DNA from: Fischerella sp. PCC 9431
Lineage (GTDB): Bacteria; Cyanobacteriota; Cyanobacteriia; Cyanobacteriales; Nostocaceae
Assembly: GCF_000447295.1 (NCBI RefSeq)
Contig: NZ_KE650771.1
Span: forward strand, 2,745,240-2,809,239
DNA length: 64,000 bases
Reading direction: 5' to 3'
Both the position numbers and the translations under genes were made by a program. The notes under the pieces are model-generated. The model was not told where the DNA came from. It did no database searches and saw nothing but the letters and a program-made list of their open reading frames with translations. Below, in pieces: positions 1 to 9,673 of this stretch. How positions within the stretch are numbered: the stretch's first letter is position 1; each line of letters starts with the position of its first letter.

Positions 1-566
1 TTCGCTTAATAATTCTGGAGGCAATTTGTCAGCTAAGGCTTTTAGGACATAGGCGCGACTCCACTCAGATTGAATAGCTTTAGCAGCAGCGAGTGCTTCT
101 GGTAATACCTCTGGCAATTTGTCAGCTAAGGCTGCTAGTGCTTTGGCGCGACTCCACTCAGATTGAATAGCTTTAGCAGCAGCGAGTGCTTCTGGTAATA
201 CCTCTGGCAATTTGTCAGCTAAGGCTTTTAGGACATAGGCGCGACTCCACTCAGATTGAATAGCTTTAGCAGCAGCGAGTGCTTCTGGTAATACCTCTGG
301 CAATTTGTCAGCTAAGGCTTTTAGGACATAGGCGCGACTCCACTCATCTTGAATAGCTTTAGCAGCAGCGAGTGCTTCTGGTAATACCTCTGGCAATTTG
401 TCAGCTAAGGCTGCTAGTGCTTCGGCGCGACTCGACTCAGATTGAATAGCTTTAGCAGCAGCGAGTGCTTCGCTTAATAATTCTGGAGGCAATTTGTCAG
501 CTAAGGCTGCTAGTGCTTCGGCGCGACTCGACTCAGATTGAATAGCTTTAGCAGCAGCAAGTGCTT
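1..566 (-). repeat. Near-identical in-frame tandem repeats (93/96 bp) in the STAND gene
   Basis: At least six copies lie head to tail. A fixed point in the unit recurs at 68, 161, 254, 347, 440 and 536, so spacing is 93 bp four times and 96 bp once. The translated unit reads roughly ALAAAKAIQSESSRAEALAALADKLPEVLPE; the 96-bp form has PPELLSE at the joint. Differences between copies are few and partly shared (AYVLK versus EALAA), which points to recent duplication or gene conversion. Confidence 0.93.
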
Positions 567-2607
567 TTTCCAATGCTAGTTCTCGTAGATTTTGTGGCAA
601 ATAATCGGCTAGTTTTATCAACGAGTTTGCTGTTTGCTCTGGATTTGAGCTTTGCAACACATGGGCTAGTGCTTGTTCAGGAGTCCACACTTTTTTTTGA
701 ATCAACGCTATCACCAGTTCTACTGGTACATTAGCTGCCAGACTATTCAAAGATGCAACAATCAAAGCATAGCGACACTGCAAACTCACAATTTGGGGTA
801 AACTTGCCTCGCTCCAATTCGCTTCCGCTAATTCCCAAGCACGACTAATATTTGTTAAATAATCTGCCGTCTGTGCCAATTTTTCTTGCACTTCATACCA
901 GCCATTACGCCCTGTCTGTGACTCTTCCCGCAACAAGGAGTGAATTTCTTCTACTTTTCCCGCCTTCTCGAAATGCCAAACTAAACGCTGATGAATATAA
1001 CCATCATCAGGCAAAGTATGCCATAAATTATTTTGAGTCTTTTGCCGATATTTCTCCAAAAAAGCAGCGTGAGCATCAGCAAGACTCACACCCAGCCCTG
1101 GTAAATCACCCCGACGCTTTGGTGTTGGCGGAGCAGTTAACAAATTACATGCTAAATCGTGAAACAAGTCATGCAAACGATAGGTTTGTGTACCGTCAGC
1201 CAAAGACACCCCAGGTAACAATAGGGCTTTACTCCGCAGATATTCTAAAGTCTCAGCAGCATCACGCTCATCGTCCATACCCCAAAGTGTAGCTGTCATT
1301 TTAGGAGTAATGTTTACATCTTCCGGTAACACTCCCAACCAAATAAAATGCTCTCGTTCTTCTTCAGCCAATCGCTGTACACTCAAATTTAATGATGCTC
1401 TTAAGCTGAGGCGTTTTAAACTGGCTTCATCAGTAGTGTCTCTTGCTCCTGGTCGATCCAATGTTTTTAACCGGGCAATTTCTCTTGTTATATCTTGCAA
1501 TAACACTGCCCAATCTGTACCACTTGCCACCTGCGCTGCTGCTAATTCCAACGCCAAAGGTAGATAACCAACCGCTTTGGCAAAATTTTTTGCTGACTGA
1601 CGCTCTACACCTGTAATCTTACGTCCTAATTTATTACTCAGCAATTCCATCGCCTGTGTTGGCGTCATCACATCCAAATTATACAAACTGGCTCCCAAAG
1701 CCTCAGCAATTACACCCTCACGAGTCGTCACCAAAACCTGACAACGCCCACCACCGACATTAAACGCTTGTGCGTGTTGCGTATTCCAAGCATCGTCCAC
1801 CACTAGCAACACAGCTTTGTCATAAAGCAAAGTCCGCAAATGCAAAGATGTTGCTTCCACACTCGTAGGTTTAAAATTATAGTCCCCTAGCGCCTGTACC
1901 CAGCCACTTAATAAAGGTAAAACATCCGGTTGTTGACCTAAAGTAGCCCAGAGAATACCATCACAAAAATGATTTTGCACCTCTTGATCATGAGCTAAAG
2001 CTGCTGCTAAAGTCGATTTCCCCACAGAACCCAAACCGTGAATTGCAGTAATTACCAAAGTACGATTATCTGAGGATGACTCACTGAAGAGACGAGTCTT
2101 TAAACCTTGGCTATACTCTGGGCGTTCTACAAAGTAGCTAGGTAAAGGTGGCGCTTGACAAAGATGTTTTTTAGATTGAGTGTCTTTGACTGGAGCTGAT
2201 TCTTTAGACTTCTGTGATCTATTCTCTTCCCATAACTGATCAAACTGTTTAAGGTTCTTTTCCTTATCCTTTGACCACAACTTTAGTGTAAAACGCCAAT
2301 CCTCAGAACCCTGAGTTTTAGTCCGATGATCTTCCCGAATTTTCAAATAATCTTTCAACAAATTCAGCGCTTCTCGAATTTGCGTTTTCGTTAACTTGCC
2401 ATCATATTTATCTTTCGCTGTCAGCGACTCCAACACTAACAATCTCGTCTGCACAATCAGCTTGGGTTTAGCACTTTCTTCTTCTTGCCATTTGCACGAA
2501 ATATCAAAACCGCTTTCCTCAAATTCTCCATCAACAAAACAAAGCAACGCCTCCAACAGACGCCTGACTCGCTTTTTTGGTTCAGGGCCATAAGTATATC
2601 GCGGCAT
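1..2607 (-). CDS. NB-ARC (STAND) ATPase with C-terminal tandem helical repeats, 3' end off the window
   Basis: I translated the minus strand from an ATG at 2607; an in-frame TGA lies just upstream and the frame stays open to base 1 (869 codons). Visible in order: a charged N-terminal region of about 170 residues, a P-loop GLGSVGKST, Walker B LLVVDDAW, a sensor-like LVTTRE, a GYLPLALELAAA motif typical of NB-ARC, a winged-helix segment ending in RLHDLFHDLA, an all-helical linker, then ALAAAKAIQSE-type repeats of 31-32 residues. STAND ATPases of this build are signalling switches; several bacterial ones are antiphage sensors. The repeats probably form the ligand-sensing superhelix. The function of this protein is inferred; its C-terminus is outside the window. 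Confidence 0.9.
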   Translation of the reverse strand, partial: MPRYTYGPEPKKRVRRLLEALLCFVDGEFEESGFDISCKWQEEESAKPKLIVQTRLLVLESLTAKDKYDGKLTKTQIREALNLLKDYLKIREDHRTKTQGSEDWRFTLKLWSKDKEKNLKQFDQLWEENRSQKSKESAPVKDTQSKKHLCQAPPLPSYFVERPEYSQGLKTRLFSESSSDNRTLVITAIHGLGSVGKSTLAAALAHDQEVQNHFCDGILWATLGQQPDVLPLLSGWVQALGDYNFKPTSVEATSLHLRTLLYDKAVLLVVDDAWNTQHAQAFNVGGGRCQVLVTTREGVIAEALGASLYNLDVMTPTQAMELLSNKLGRKITGVERQSAKNFAKAVGYLPLALELAAAQVASGTDWAVLLQDITREIARLKTLDRPGARDTTDEASLKRLSLRASLNLSVQRLAEEEREHFIWLGVLPEDVNITPKMTATLWGMDDERDAAETLEYLRSKALLLPGVSLADGTQTYRLHDLFHDLACNLLTAPPTPKRRGDLPGLGVSLADAHAAFLEKYRQKTQNNLWHTLPDDGYIHQRLVWHFEKAGKVEEIHSLLREESQTGRNGWYEVQEKLAQTADYLTNISRAWELAEANWSEASLPQIVSLQCRYALIVASLNSLAANVPVELVIALIQKKVWTPEQALAHVLQSSNPEQTANSLIKLADYLPQNLRELALEKALAAAKAIQSESSRAEALAALADKLPPELLSEALAAAKAIQSESSRAEALAALADKLPEVLPEALAAAKAIQDEWSRAYVLKALADKLPEVLPEALAAAKAIQSEWSRAYVLKALADKLPEVLPEALAAAKAIQSEWSRAKALAALADKLPEVLPEALAAAKAIQSEWSRAYVLKALADKLPPELLSE

Positions 2608-2776
2608 TACATCTCAACAAATCAACCACAAACTTTAGGGCTACCCCAGTTTATAAATACTACCCCAAACTTAATTAATCCAGATTTTTAGCCATATTTG
2701 ATCAAATAGGGGTGTTTGCATAGGGACACAACCCCAAAGAGATGCTTTAGCTATCAACTTTGTGGGAGACAATCAA

Positions 2777-2986
2777 ATGCAAAAGCGTCAAAATAGTCAA
2801 GATATCTTAGGAAAAATCATCGCCACATTGCTAGCAATGCAATTATTTCTAATTAGCTGGCAAGCCAAAACCCAAATTGACCAAGGCAAATCATCCCTAG
2901 AAGCGTTAACATGGATAATTCAACAATCAATCCCAGTATTGATCAAAATTCGCAGATTGGAAAATCACAAAACCCAAAATAAGTAA
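2777..2986 (+). CDS. Small hypothetical protein with one hydrophobic segment
   Basis: This 69-residue frame starts at an ATG preceded by GGGAG at 8 nt; a GTG at 2762 is an in-frame alternative. The product has a polar N-terminus, a hydrophobic stretch around residues 12-28 (IIATLLAMQLFLISW) and a basic C-terminus, so it could be a single-span or membrane-associated peptide. It is divergent from the STAND gene, with about 170 bp between the two starts. I do not recognise a family. The good ribosome binding site is the main support for its being a gene. Confidence 0.5.
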   Translation: MQKRQNSQDILGKIIATLLAMQLFLISWQAKTQIDQGKSSLEALTWIIQQSIPVLIKIRRLENHKTQNK

Positions 2987-3001
2987 GCAACCCATCTTGT
3001 A

Positions 3002-3110
3002 GAGACGCGATTTATCGCGTCTTGATTCATCGCGTTTTGATTTATCGCGTTTTGATTCATCCCGGATTTATCGCGTCTTAATTCATCGCGTTTTGATTCA
3101 TCGCGTTTTG
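3002..3110. repeat. Palindrome followed by degenerate 15-bp tandem repeats
   Basis: The block opens with a perfect hairpin, AGACGCGAT-tt-ATCGCGTCT, and continues as about seven degenerate copies of a 15-mer (gattcatcgcgtttt). The hairpin core recurs at 23709, 33254, 40877 and 63017. The tandem array looks like slippage expansion of the right arm of this dispersed palindrome. Confidence 0.85.
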
Positions 3111-3313
3111 AACCAAGGATGTGTTGCAATTATTAATTGAAGCGTTGCGGCGGTGCGTTGCGCTGCGCGACAACACACCCTACTTAAGATTTAAGCCACT
3201 TACTGCATTCGGGTAAATCACAAAAATCAAAATATTGGCGATCGCAACTCAAGCAAGATATCGCACATGGCAGTAAGCTGTTTTATTTAGAGCATTTATA
3301 AAAATTTCCCACT

Positions 3314-4549
3314 ATGGCAACAATTAACGACAACTACTTGAAGCTGAAAGCTGGTTATCTGTTCCCGGAAATAGCCCGCCGTGTCAATGCTTTCGCAGAA
3401 GCTAACCCAGATGCCAAAATTATCAGGTTGGGTATTGGTGATGTCACCGAACCATTGCCAGAAGCTTGCCGGACTGCAATGATTAAAGCAGTCGAAGAAA
3501 TGGGCGATCGCGCTACGTTCAAAGGTTATGGCCCGGAACAAGGTTATGCTTGGTTGCGTGAGAAAATAGCTCAATCTGATTTCCAAGCACGGGGATGTGA
3601 AATTGATGCATCGGAAATATTTATCTCTGATGGATCTAAGTGTGATACTGGCAATATTCTTGATATATTTGGCAAAGACAATACTATTGCCGTCACAGAC
3701 CCAGTTTATCCCGTATACGTCGATACTAACGTCATGGCGGGAAATACAGGCAGCGCCAACGATAAAGGTGAATTTGAGGGTTTAGTTTATCTGCCAATCA
3801 CCGCCGAAAACAACTTTACCGCCACTATCCCCTCGCAAAAAGTCGATTTAATTTACCTCTGCTTCCCCAATAATCCCACCGGCGCAGTCGCTACTAAAGA
3901 ACATCTGCAAGCTTGGGTAGATTATGCAAGGGCGCATGGCTCGATCATTTTCTTTGATGCTGCTTACGAAGCCTATATTACCGACCCAGAGATTCCCCAT
4001 TCTATCTATGAAATAGCAGGTGCAAAAGAGTGTGCGATCGAATTCCGCTCTTTCTCTAAAAATGCTGGCTTTACTGGTACACGGTGCGCTTTGACAGTAG
4101 TACCCAAAAACCTCACAGCCAAAGCCGCAGATAATTCTGATGTAGAATTATGGAAACTGTGGAACCGCCGCCAGTCTACTAAGTTTAACGGTGTGTCCTA
4201 CATCGTTCAACGTGGTGCGGAAGCAGTTTATTCTCAAGACGGACAAGCGCAAACCAAAGCGCTGATTAGTTTTTACCTAGAAAATGCCAAAATTATTCGT
4301 GAGCAACTCACAGCCGCAGGATTAGCAGTCTACGGTGGTGTAAATGCACCTTACGTCTGGGTGAAAACACCAAATAGTCTTTCTAGCTGGGACTTTTTCG
4401 ACAAATTGCTGCACACCTGCAATGTTGTGGGTACACCGGGTTCTGGCTTTGGTGCAGCAGGTGAAGGCTATTTCCGCATCTCGGCGTTTAACAGTCGCGA
4501 AAATGTCGAAGAAGCAATGAAGCGGATTACAAATCGTTTCACAGCATAG
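3314..4549 (+). CDS. dapL: LL-diaminopimelate aminotransferase
   Basis: This is a 411-residue class I/II PLP-dependent aminotransferase. It converts tetrahydrodipicolinate directly to LL-diaminopimelate using glutamate, the single-step lysine and peptidoglycan precursor route used by cyanobacteria and plants. The N-terminus ([19 protein letters not shown]), the FPNNPTGA substrate/PLP motif near residue 184 and the Schiff-base lysine at about residue 249 in [14 protein letters not shown] are all visible. Length is normal for DapL. It stands alone, with a hairpin 17 nt after the stop. Confidence is high. Confidence 0.96.
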   Translation: MATINDNYLKLKAGYLFPEIARRVNAFAEANPDAKIIRLGIGDVTEPLPEACRTAMIKAVEEMGDRATFKGYGPEQGYAWLREKIAQSDFQARGCEIDASEIFISDGSKCDTGNILDIFGKDNTIAVTDPVYPVYVDTNVMAGNTGSANDKGEFEGLVYLPITAENNFTATIPSQKVDLIYLCFPNNPTGAVATKEHLQAWVDYARAHGSIIFFDAAYEAYITDPEIPHSIYEIAGAKECAIEFRSFSKNAGFTGTRCALTVVPKNLTAKAADNSDVELWKLWNRRQSTKFNGVSYIVQRGAEAVYSQDGQAQTKALISFYLENAKIIREQLTAAGLAVYGGVNAPYVWVKTPNSLSSWDFFDKLLHTCNVVGTPGSGFGAAGEGYFRISAFNSRENVEEAMKRITNRFTA

Positions 4550-4565
4550 CCATCATTTTGAATAT

Positions 4566-4594
4566 CTAGAGACGTTGCGCTGCAACGTCTCTAG
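4566..4594 (+). terminator. Hairpin just downstream of dapL
   Basis: Inverted arms CTAGAGACGTTGC and GCAACGTCTCTAG make a 13-bp stem with a very short loop, starting 17 nt after the dapL stop, followed by a short T-rich stretch (ggtttt). It resembles the dispersed GAGACG palindromes of this genome and may act as a terminator. Confidence 0.55.
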
Positions 4595-4631
4595 TGGTTT
4601 TAAATATCACGAAGATCTCAAATATTTGTTT

Positions 4632-4678
4632 GTAGTGAGGACTTTAGTCCTAATTTTGAGGACTAAAGTCCTCACTAC
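4632..4678. repeat. Perfect 20-bp-stem palindrome
   Basis: The arms begin GTAGTGAGGACTTTAG and end CTAAAGTCCTCACTAC with a 7-nt loop (aattttg). All 20 positions pair. It is probably a dispersed intergenic palindromic repeat. Confidence 0.85.
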
Positions 4679-5485
4679 GAACTTAAAAGTTTATAAATAA
4701 TCATCTAAGTAATAAATACAGTATTATCTATTATAATTATTGTGGTATAATCGACGCTAATGATTACGTTTACGTTCAACAAGTTGTAGCAACCTTGTAC
4801 GAATTAATCAAAAGCTAATGATGTTAAACCTTACAGTATTTATGGACAGCTTAAGACAGAAAAATAGTCCACCTTAAAACTACGATAGAGACTAAATCCT
4901 CACATAAATTAGTATCAAAAGTCTCATTTTGTTGCACAAAATTGTAGTACAAAAATAAACTCAAGTAAGAATTGACATCAGTTTTTCGTCTTGTAATTAC
5001 CCAAGAAAAACAGAGATTGCAGAGTAATCCAGCATTTTCAAATACAGCAAATTTCAAGTTGATGAGGTACAAAAATACCCCACCCGCGCTGTCGCGCACC
5101 CTCCCCTTGGTAAGGGCAGGGTTGGGGAGGGGTGTACTTTATTTACTTGCACAGTGCTGTATTTGTTGGATTTTGCCAAGCCTCAACCTAAACTCAAAAT
5201 CATCACACCGTGAGTAGGATTGACTTCTGCCTTTGTTTGTAATGTCTTGATTGCCACAAAAATTAATTACAGACCTATTTTTATTGATTAAGAAGACACT
5301 CCCACTCACAAAAATTTCACTTTCATTATTGGTGGTGAAATTGTTTTACTGGGACAGTTATTTGCCCTTATTTGTATGTAAATAATTAGCGAAAACTTAG
5401 CAATGTAGTAATGGATGAAAGAATAATCAGGGATTTTAAAACCCTTGACAAGTCTAGATTGCATTTCTAAATTACAGAGGACAAC

Positions 5486-6976
5486 TTGAATACATTGAAT
5501 ACAACAATTTTAAAGCGAGAATGGTTCTCCAACATTAAAGCAGATATCCTAGCAGGTACTGTAGTAGCCTTAGCACTCATTCCAGAGGCGATCGCATTTT
5601 CGATTATTGCAGGTGTTGATCCAAAAGTTGGGCTGTACGCCTCGTTTTGCATAGCTGTAGTGACGGCTTTTTTTGGAGGTCGTCCTGGGCTAATTTCAGC
5701 CGCGACAGGATCAATGGCGCTATTAATGATCACATTGGTAAAAGAACATGGGTTGCAATATCTGTTTGCAGCAACGATTCTCACTGGAGTGATTCAAATT
5801 ATTTGTGGCTGGCTGAAACTAGGTCGCCAGATGAAATATGTGCCACGCGCCGTTATGATTGGCTTCGTCAATGCTTTGGCAATCTTAATTTTTATGGCTC
5901 AGTTGCCGCAACTGGTAGGGGTTCCCTGGCCAGTTTATATTATACTGGCTGTGGCTCTTGCCATCATTTATTTGTTACCCCGCTTTACCAAAGTAGTACC
6001 TTCGCCCTTAGTTGCGATCGTAGTGTTAACAGCCTTTTGCATTTTCACAAAAATCAAAGTTCCCACAGTAGGCGATATGGGCGAATTACCTACTTCTTTT
6101 CCCTTGTTCAGCTTACCGACTATTCCATTCACCTACGAGACATTCTCAATTCTCTTTTCCTATGCATTACCTTTGGCTGTAGTCGGTTTACTAGAGTCAT
6201 TGTTAACAGCGTCACTACTTGATGAACTGACAGATACTCCTAGTGATAAAAATAGAGAAGCTGTAGGACAAGGTATTGCCAATATTGTGGCTGGATGCTT
6301 TGGCGGTATGGCGGGATGTGCGATGATTGGTCAGTCCGTAATCAATATTAAATCTGGAGGGCGCAAACGTCTTTCGACTTTGTGTGCGGGGGTGTTGTTG
6401 CTGTTCTTCATTTTAGTGTTGGGTAAGTGGGTGCGACAAATACCAATGGCCTCCCTAGTTGCAGTCATGATCATGGTTTCCATTGGAACTTTTAGTTGGT
6501 CATCGATCAAAAATATACGCCGCATACCCAGAGGTGAAACTGCGGTGATGGTGACAACGGTTTTATTTACCATACTCACCCATAATTTAGCAATTGGAGT
6601 TGTAGTCGGCGTCGTATTTAGTACAGTTTTATTTGCTCGCAGCATTGCTAAAGTTGTGTTTGTAGACACAGTTCTTAGCGATGATCACACTTCCCGCATT
6701 TACAGCGTTGCAGGTCAACTTTTCTTTGTATCAGTAGAAGAATTTCTTGCCGCTTTTGATTTTAAAGAAGAATTAGAACATGTAAAAATTGATCTCACCC
6801 ACGCCCACATTTGGGATCAAGCAGCAGTTGCAGCCATTGATAAGGTAGTGATGAAATTTCGCCGCAATGGTGCAGATGTAGATATTGTAGGGCTAAATGA
6901 AGCAAGTGCCACATTGCTAGAAAAGTTAGCTATTCACGATAAACCAGATGCATTGGAAAGTTTAAACAACCATTAA
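5486..6976 (+). CDS. SulP family anion transporter with STAS domain
   Basis: This 496-residue membrane protein has an N-terminal SulP signature ([34 protein letters not shown]), about 10-12 hydrophobic segments to residue ~395 and a C-terminal STAS domain (about 400-490). SulP proteins move sulfate, bicarbonate or other anions across the plasma membrane. It differs clearly from the cyanobacterial bicarbonate transporter BicA as I know it, so the substrate is undetermined. The start is TTG at 5486, with AGAGG 6-7 nt upstream. It ends 19 nt before a universal stress protein gene, so the two are probably co-transcribed. Confidence 0.9.
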   Translation: MNTLNTTILKREWFSNIKADILAGTVVALALIPEAIAFSIIAGVDPKVGLYASFCIAVVTAFFGGRPGLISAATGSMALLMITLVKEHGLQYLFAATILTGVIQIICGWLKLGRQMKYVPRAVMIGFVNALAILIFMAQLPQLVGVPWPVYIILAVALAIIYLLPRFTKVVPSPLVAIVVLTAFCIFTKIKVPTVGDMGELPTSFPLFSLPTIPFTYETFSILFSYALPLAVVGLLESLLTASLLDELTDTPSDKNREAVGQGIANIVAGCFGGMAGCAMIGQSVINIKSGGRKRLSTLCAGVLLLFFILVLGKWVRQIPMASLVAVMIMVSIGTFSWSSIKNIRRIPRGETAVMVTTVLFTILTHNLAIGVVVGVVFSTVLFARSIAKVVFVDTVLSDDHTSRIYSVAGQLFFVSVEEFLAAFDFKEELEHVKIDLTHAHIWDQAAVAAIDKVVMKFRRNGADVDIVGLNEASATLLEKLAIHDKPDALESLNNH

Positions 6977-6995
6977 ATTATTACAAGCACAATTT

Positions 6996-7859
6996 ATGAA
7001 AAGAATTCTTTTGTGTACTGATGGGTCTTCTTTCTCCCAAAGTAGCTATCAGTATGCTGCGTGGTTAGCTCCCCGGTTAAATGCTGCAATTGAAGTACTT
7101 TACGTCAGTGACATCCGCACTCAAAAGACTGCTGGTACAGGCGATTGGAGTGGAAGTATTGGTATTGATGCTTCCAAAGAACTATTAAATAAGTTAGTCG
7201 AGTTGGAGCATGAAAAAGCTAAACTCAACCATCACAAAGCAAAATTTATCCTCCAAAATGCCGAACATTTTTTTGCTACTTATAATATCAGCGATGTGAA
7301 ATTTACTCATCACACTGGGTTTTTGGTTGATAGTCTCCACGAATTTGAAGCACAAGCAGATTTAATTATGTTAGGAAAACGAGGCGAAAATGCTGAGTTT
7401 GCGTCAGGACACCTTGGTGCTAATTTAGAACGAGTGGTGCGTTCTAGCCATAAACCTTGCTTTGTGACATCACGTAATTTTCAGCCAATAACTAAAATCT
7501 TACTGGCGTATGATGGCGGTAAAAGTTGTCAGAAAGCCTTGCAGTTTTTAATAGAATCACCCACCTTTAAAGACATGGAACTTCATTTGCTGACTGTAGC
7601 CAAGAAACAACCAGATGAAGGAGCAATGTCTGATCTGCAAACTGCTGAAATGAAAGCGCGTACAGCTGGCTTTGTACCAATTTGTCAGATCATGCATGGT
7701 GAACCAGAAAAAATTATAGCCAGCTACGTAGAGAAGCAAAATATCAATTTACTAATTATGGGAGCTTACGGACACAACCGCATTCGTCACCTAGTTATTG
7801 GTAGTACTACAGCCCAAATGCTACGCAGTAGCCACATTCCTGTGTTGCTTTTTAGGTAG
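6996..7859 (+). CDS. Tandem universal stress protein (two UspA domains)
   Basis: This 287-residue protein contains two UspA folds, roughly residues 1-150 and 160-287. The second ends in GAYGHNRIRHLVIGSTTAQML, which fits the ATP-binding pattern G-x2-G-x9-G-S/T. UspA proteins are soluble stress-response factors. The gene starts 19 nt downstream of the SulP transporter, and transporter-plus-Usp pairs are common, so it may modulate the transporter. That link is inference from position. Confidence 0.9.
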   Translation: MKRILLCTDGSSFSQSSYQYAAWLAPRLNAAIEVLYVSDIRTQKTAGTGDWSGSIGIDASKELLNKLVELEHEKAKLNHHKAKFILQNAEHFFATYNISDVKFTHHTGFLVDSLHEFEAQADLIMLGKRGENAEFASGHLGANLERVVRSSHKPCFVTSRNFQPITKILLAYDGGKSCQKALQFLIESPTFKDMELHLLTVAKKQPDEGAMSDLQTAEMKARTAGFVPICQIMHGEPEKIIASYVEKQNINLLIMGAYGHNRIRHLVIGSTTAQMLRSSHIPVLLFR

Positions 7860-8050
7860 GTTAGATAAGATTTATATCATGTCTGCTTGAAGACTTTTAT
7901 TACTCGTTATCTTTCAAGAAATAAGGCTGAAGGCAGAAGGGAAGAGAATTTGACTTGTTTGTTTCATTCGTAGCGGGTAGCGATACGTCTTTAGTCGTTA
8001 AGCTTCGCTTATCGCCACCCGTGGGGGTGCTTCTAACTTGCATATTCAAA

Positions 8051-8869
8051 TTATTTACTGCGTATAGGAAAATATATGAGAAAGAATGAAATAATACCTA
8101 ATACTGTCCCAACACTACTTACAACTTGTGCAAATAAACTATTGAAACCAAAGAAGAATGAGGCTGCAAGTGTTAAAGAAACAAATAAAAGCGTCCCTAC
8201 TATTGAAATAAAAAGAGGAGTTGTCCTAAATAAAATAGCTCTAGCACTCTCTTTAAAAATTTGTGTCTCTACTAAATTGGAGTATTGATATTGCTTGTTT
8301 TTCTCTACTTTCTCCATTTTCTCTAACTGATGAATAAGAATATTCCAAGGTTTACTATAGTCTGGCGTAAATAAAAACTCGAAGGTATATAAATTATCTA
8401 TATTTTCTATAAGGCAACAAGCTAGTATGTCAGCTATATAAATTTTAGAAACTGAAGTCACATCAATTACAAAATTTTTATTTGTTTTCTTGATAGAAGA
8501 TAGATACTGTTTTAAATCTGAATATTTAATTGGAACTATTTCACATCTAATATAATCTGATATGAACTGACTATACCAAGAATTATACTTTAATTTAAGT
8601 TCGGCAAGATCATGACTATTATACTCATTACTTAAATCTACTAAGGTATCTTTAAGACTACCAGTATAATATCTATAAAATCCTGATGCTAGATCCTTAA
8701 GTAAACTCTCAATATTAAATCGAAGTAATTTAAGTTGTACTTGCTCTATTTTATTGTTTTCTACTTGGATCAGAAAAATCTGATTGCTCCCTTCTTTCAG
8801 ACAATGTATGATCGAATTAAGATATTGATCTGGTCTATCAGTAGTTACAAATATATACACACTCTTCAA
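8051..8869 (-). CDS. Probable Panoptes-type effector: CARF-like alpha/beta sensor with two C-terminal TM helices
   Basis: This 272-residue protein is the downstream gene of the mCpol operon. It starts with TTG at 8869 and overlaps the mCpol stop by 4 nt (TTGA), so translation is probably coupled. Residues 1 to about 195 alternate predicted strands and helices (VYIFVTTDRPDQYLNSII, NQIFLIQVE, KNFVIDVTSVSKIYIADIL), suggesting a Rossmann-like, CARF-like nucleotide sensor. Two hydrophobic helices follow, about residues 218-243 and 249-268, with a basic tail (IRSK). mCpol genes are known to pair with two-TM effectors that are held silent by the mCpol product. The CARF assignment comes from pattern and context, not from a search. 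Confidence 0.75.
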   Translation of the reverse strand: MKSVYIFVTTDRPDQYLNSIIHCLKEGSNQIFLIQVENNKIEQVQLKLLRFNIESLLKDLASGFYRYYTGSLKDTLVDLSNEYNSHDLAELKLKYNSWYSQFISDYIRCEIVPIKYSDLKQYLSSIKKTNKNFVIDVTSVSKIYIADILACCLIENIDNLYTFEFLFTPDYSKPWNILIHQLEKMEKVEKNKQYQYSNLVETQIFKESARAILFRTTPLFISIVGTLLFVSLTLAASFFFGFNSLFAQVVSSVGTVLGIISFFLIYFPIRSK

Positions 8870-9252
8870 TTGTCACTGTCTCCAAAAATGATTACACAAC
8901 CTTTACCAGATACTTTTGCTTTTCTCAAAGAAACTAATGCTTCGATTGAGGTTCTTCCTACGCCAAATGACATCGTTTTTCCTGTTACTTTTAAAAATAA
9001 GTCTGAATAGGATACTAAGTTATCTAAGATATTAAGATTTGCTTGAACTGTGAAGCATATATCATCGCCAGCTACATAAACTAAGGAAGCATTTATTTCA
9101 TTTTGAGCAAATTCCGCTATTTTCTCGATAGCTGTCTTTACTTGAAATGAAAATTTACTAGCTTCTGCAAGATTTTCTGATAGTAGATAAAAATCAATTA
9201 CATCACCTACGTTATCGCCATCACCTATACAAATCAGTAAATTATTAGACAC
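8866..9252 (-). CDS. mCpol: minimal CRISPR polymerase-like nucleotide cyclase (OptS-like)
   Basis: This 128-residue protein resembles a stand-alone Cas10/GGDEF palm domain. Visible motifs are IGDGDNVGD at residues 9-17 (first metal-binding aspartates), VAGDDICF at 60-67 (the GDD turn) and the trailing SFGVGRTSIEALVSLRKAK at about 95-113, laid out as in GGDEF and Cas10 palms. The length is that of mCpol, without the accessory domains of Cas10. The family makes cyclic oligonucleotides. Start is GTG at 9252 with GGAG about 7 nt upstream. It lies first in a two-gene operon with the membrane effector, and no CRISPR array or other cas gene is nearby. Confidence 0.82.
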   Translation of the reverse strand: MSNNLLICIGDGDNVGDVIDFYLLSENLAEASKFSFQVKTAIEKIAEFAQNEINASLVYVAGDDICFTVQANLNILDNLVSYSDLFLKVTGKTMSFGVGRTSIEALVSLRKAKVSGKGCVIIFGDSDN

Positions 9253-9370
9253 AATATCTCCATATTATCTCTATTATCTCTGTTCTGATTGCAGTATAAG
9301 AGCAATCACTTCACTACCACTTCAAAGCAGTATCTCACCAACGATCACATAGTAATATATCCTTCTTGTA

Positions 9371-9527
9371 TCTTGCACCAACCCCATATCCCGCCTCAGA
9401 ATAAATTCTGAGGCTAATAGCATAAGTCCGTTAAAACGGACTCAAAGATTTTCCTAGTCAGATTTATCTGACTTTAGCTATTAGCCAATAAATAAATTTA
9501 TTGGCGGGATGAAAAGCTGATGCAAGA
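9371..9527. repeat. Five-hairpin nested palindromic element
   Basis: Outer arms TCTTGCA/TGCAAGA and TCCCGCC/GGCGGGA enclose GGCTAATAG (9412-9420) paired with CTATTAGCC (9478-9486). Inside or between these are perfect small hairpins at 9395-9412 (CTCAGAAT/ATTCTGAG), 9425-9442 (AGTCCGTT/AACGGACT), 9456-9473 (AGTCAGA/TCTGACT) and 9485-9504 (CCAATAAAT/ATTTATTGG). It lies between the divergent mCpol operon and the devC-like gene. It could be a MITE-like repeat or a structured RNA. Confidence 0.85.
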
Positions 9528-9673
9528 TATGATCTTCTTTACTTTTGCCCCTTTACTTTTACCTTGTTGCACTAGTCCTCCACTTCTGACTTGCAAAGAT
9601 CATTCTCTTTTCTCCGGTTTTTAATTATTTTTGGCGGAGATATATTAGAGGACTTGCCCAAGGACTCTGGTAA

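Larger units (their letters stand above)
4550..5485. other. Intergenic region with three palindromes, no gene seen
   Basis: This 936-bp gap between dapL and the SulP gene holds the hairpin at 4566-4594, a perfect 20-bp-stem palindrome at 4632-4678, and a C-rich/G-rich hairpin at 5097-5134 (CACCCTCCCC pairing with GGGGAGGGGTG). The rest is AT-rich and shows no convincing coding frame. The sulP promoter should lie in its last 200 bp, but I could not pinpoint it. Confidence 0.6.

Noticed and set aside
4851-5217. Overlapping short frames on both strands in the dapL-sulP gap
   Set aside because: Atypical composition and overlap with a C-rich hairpin; no ribosome binding site.
5486-6976. Calling the SulP transporter BicA
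   Set aside because: The N-terminal and loop sequences differ from BicA as I know it; only the SulP-STAS family can be supported.
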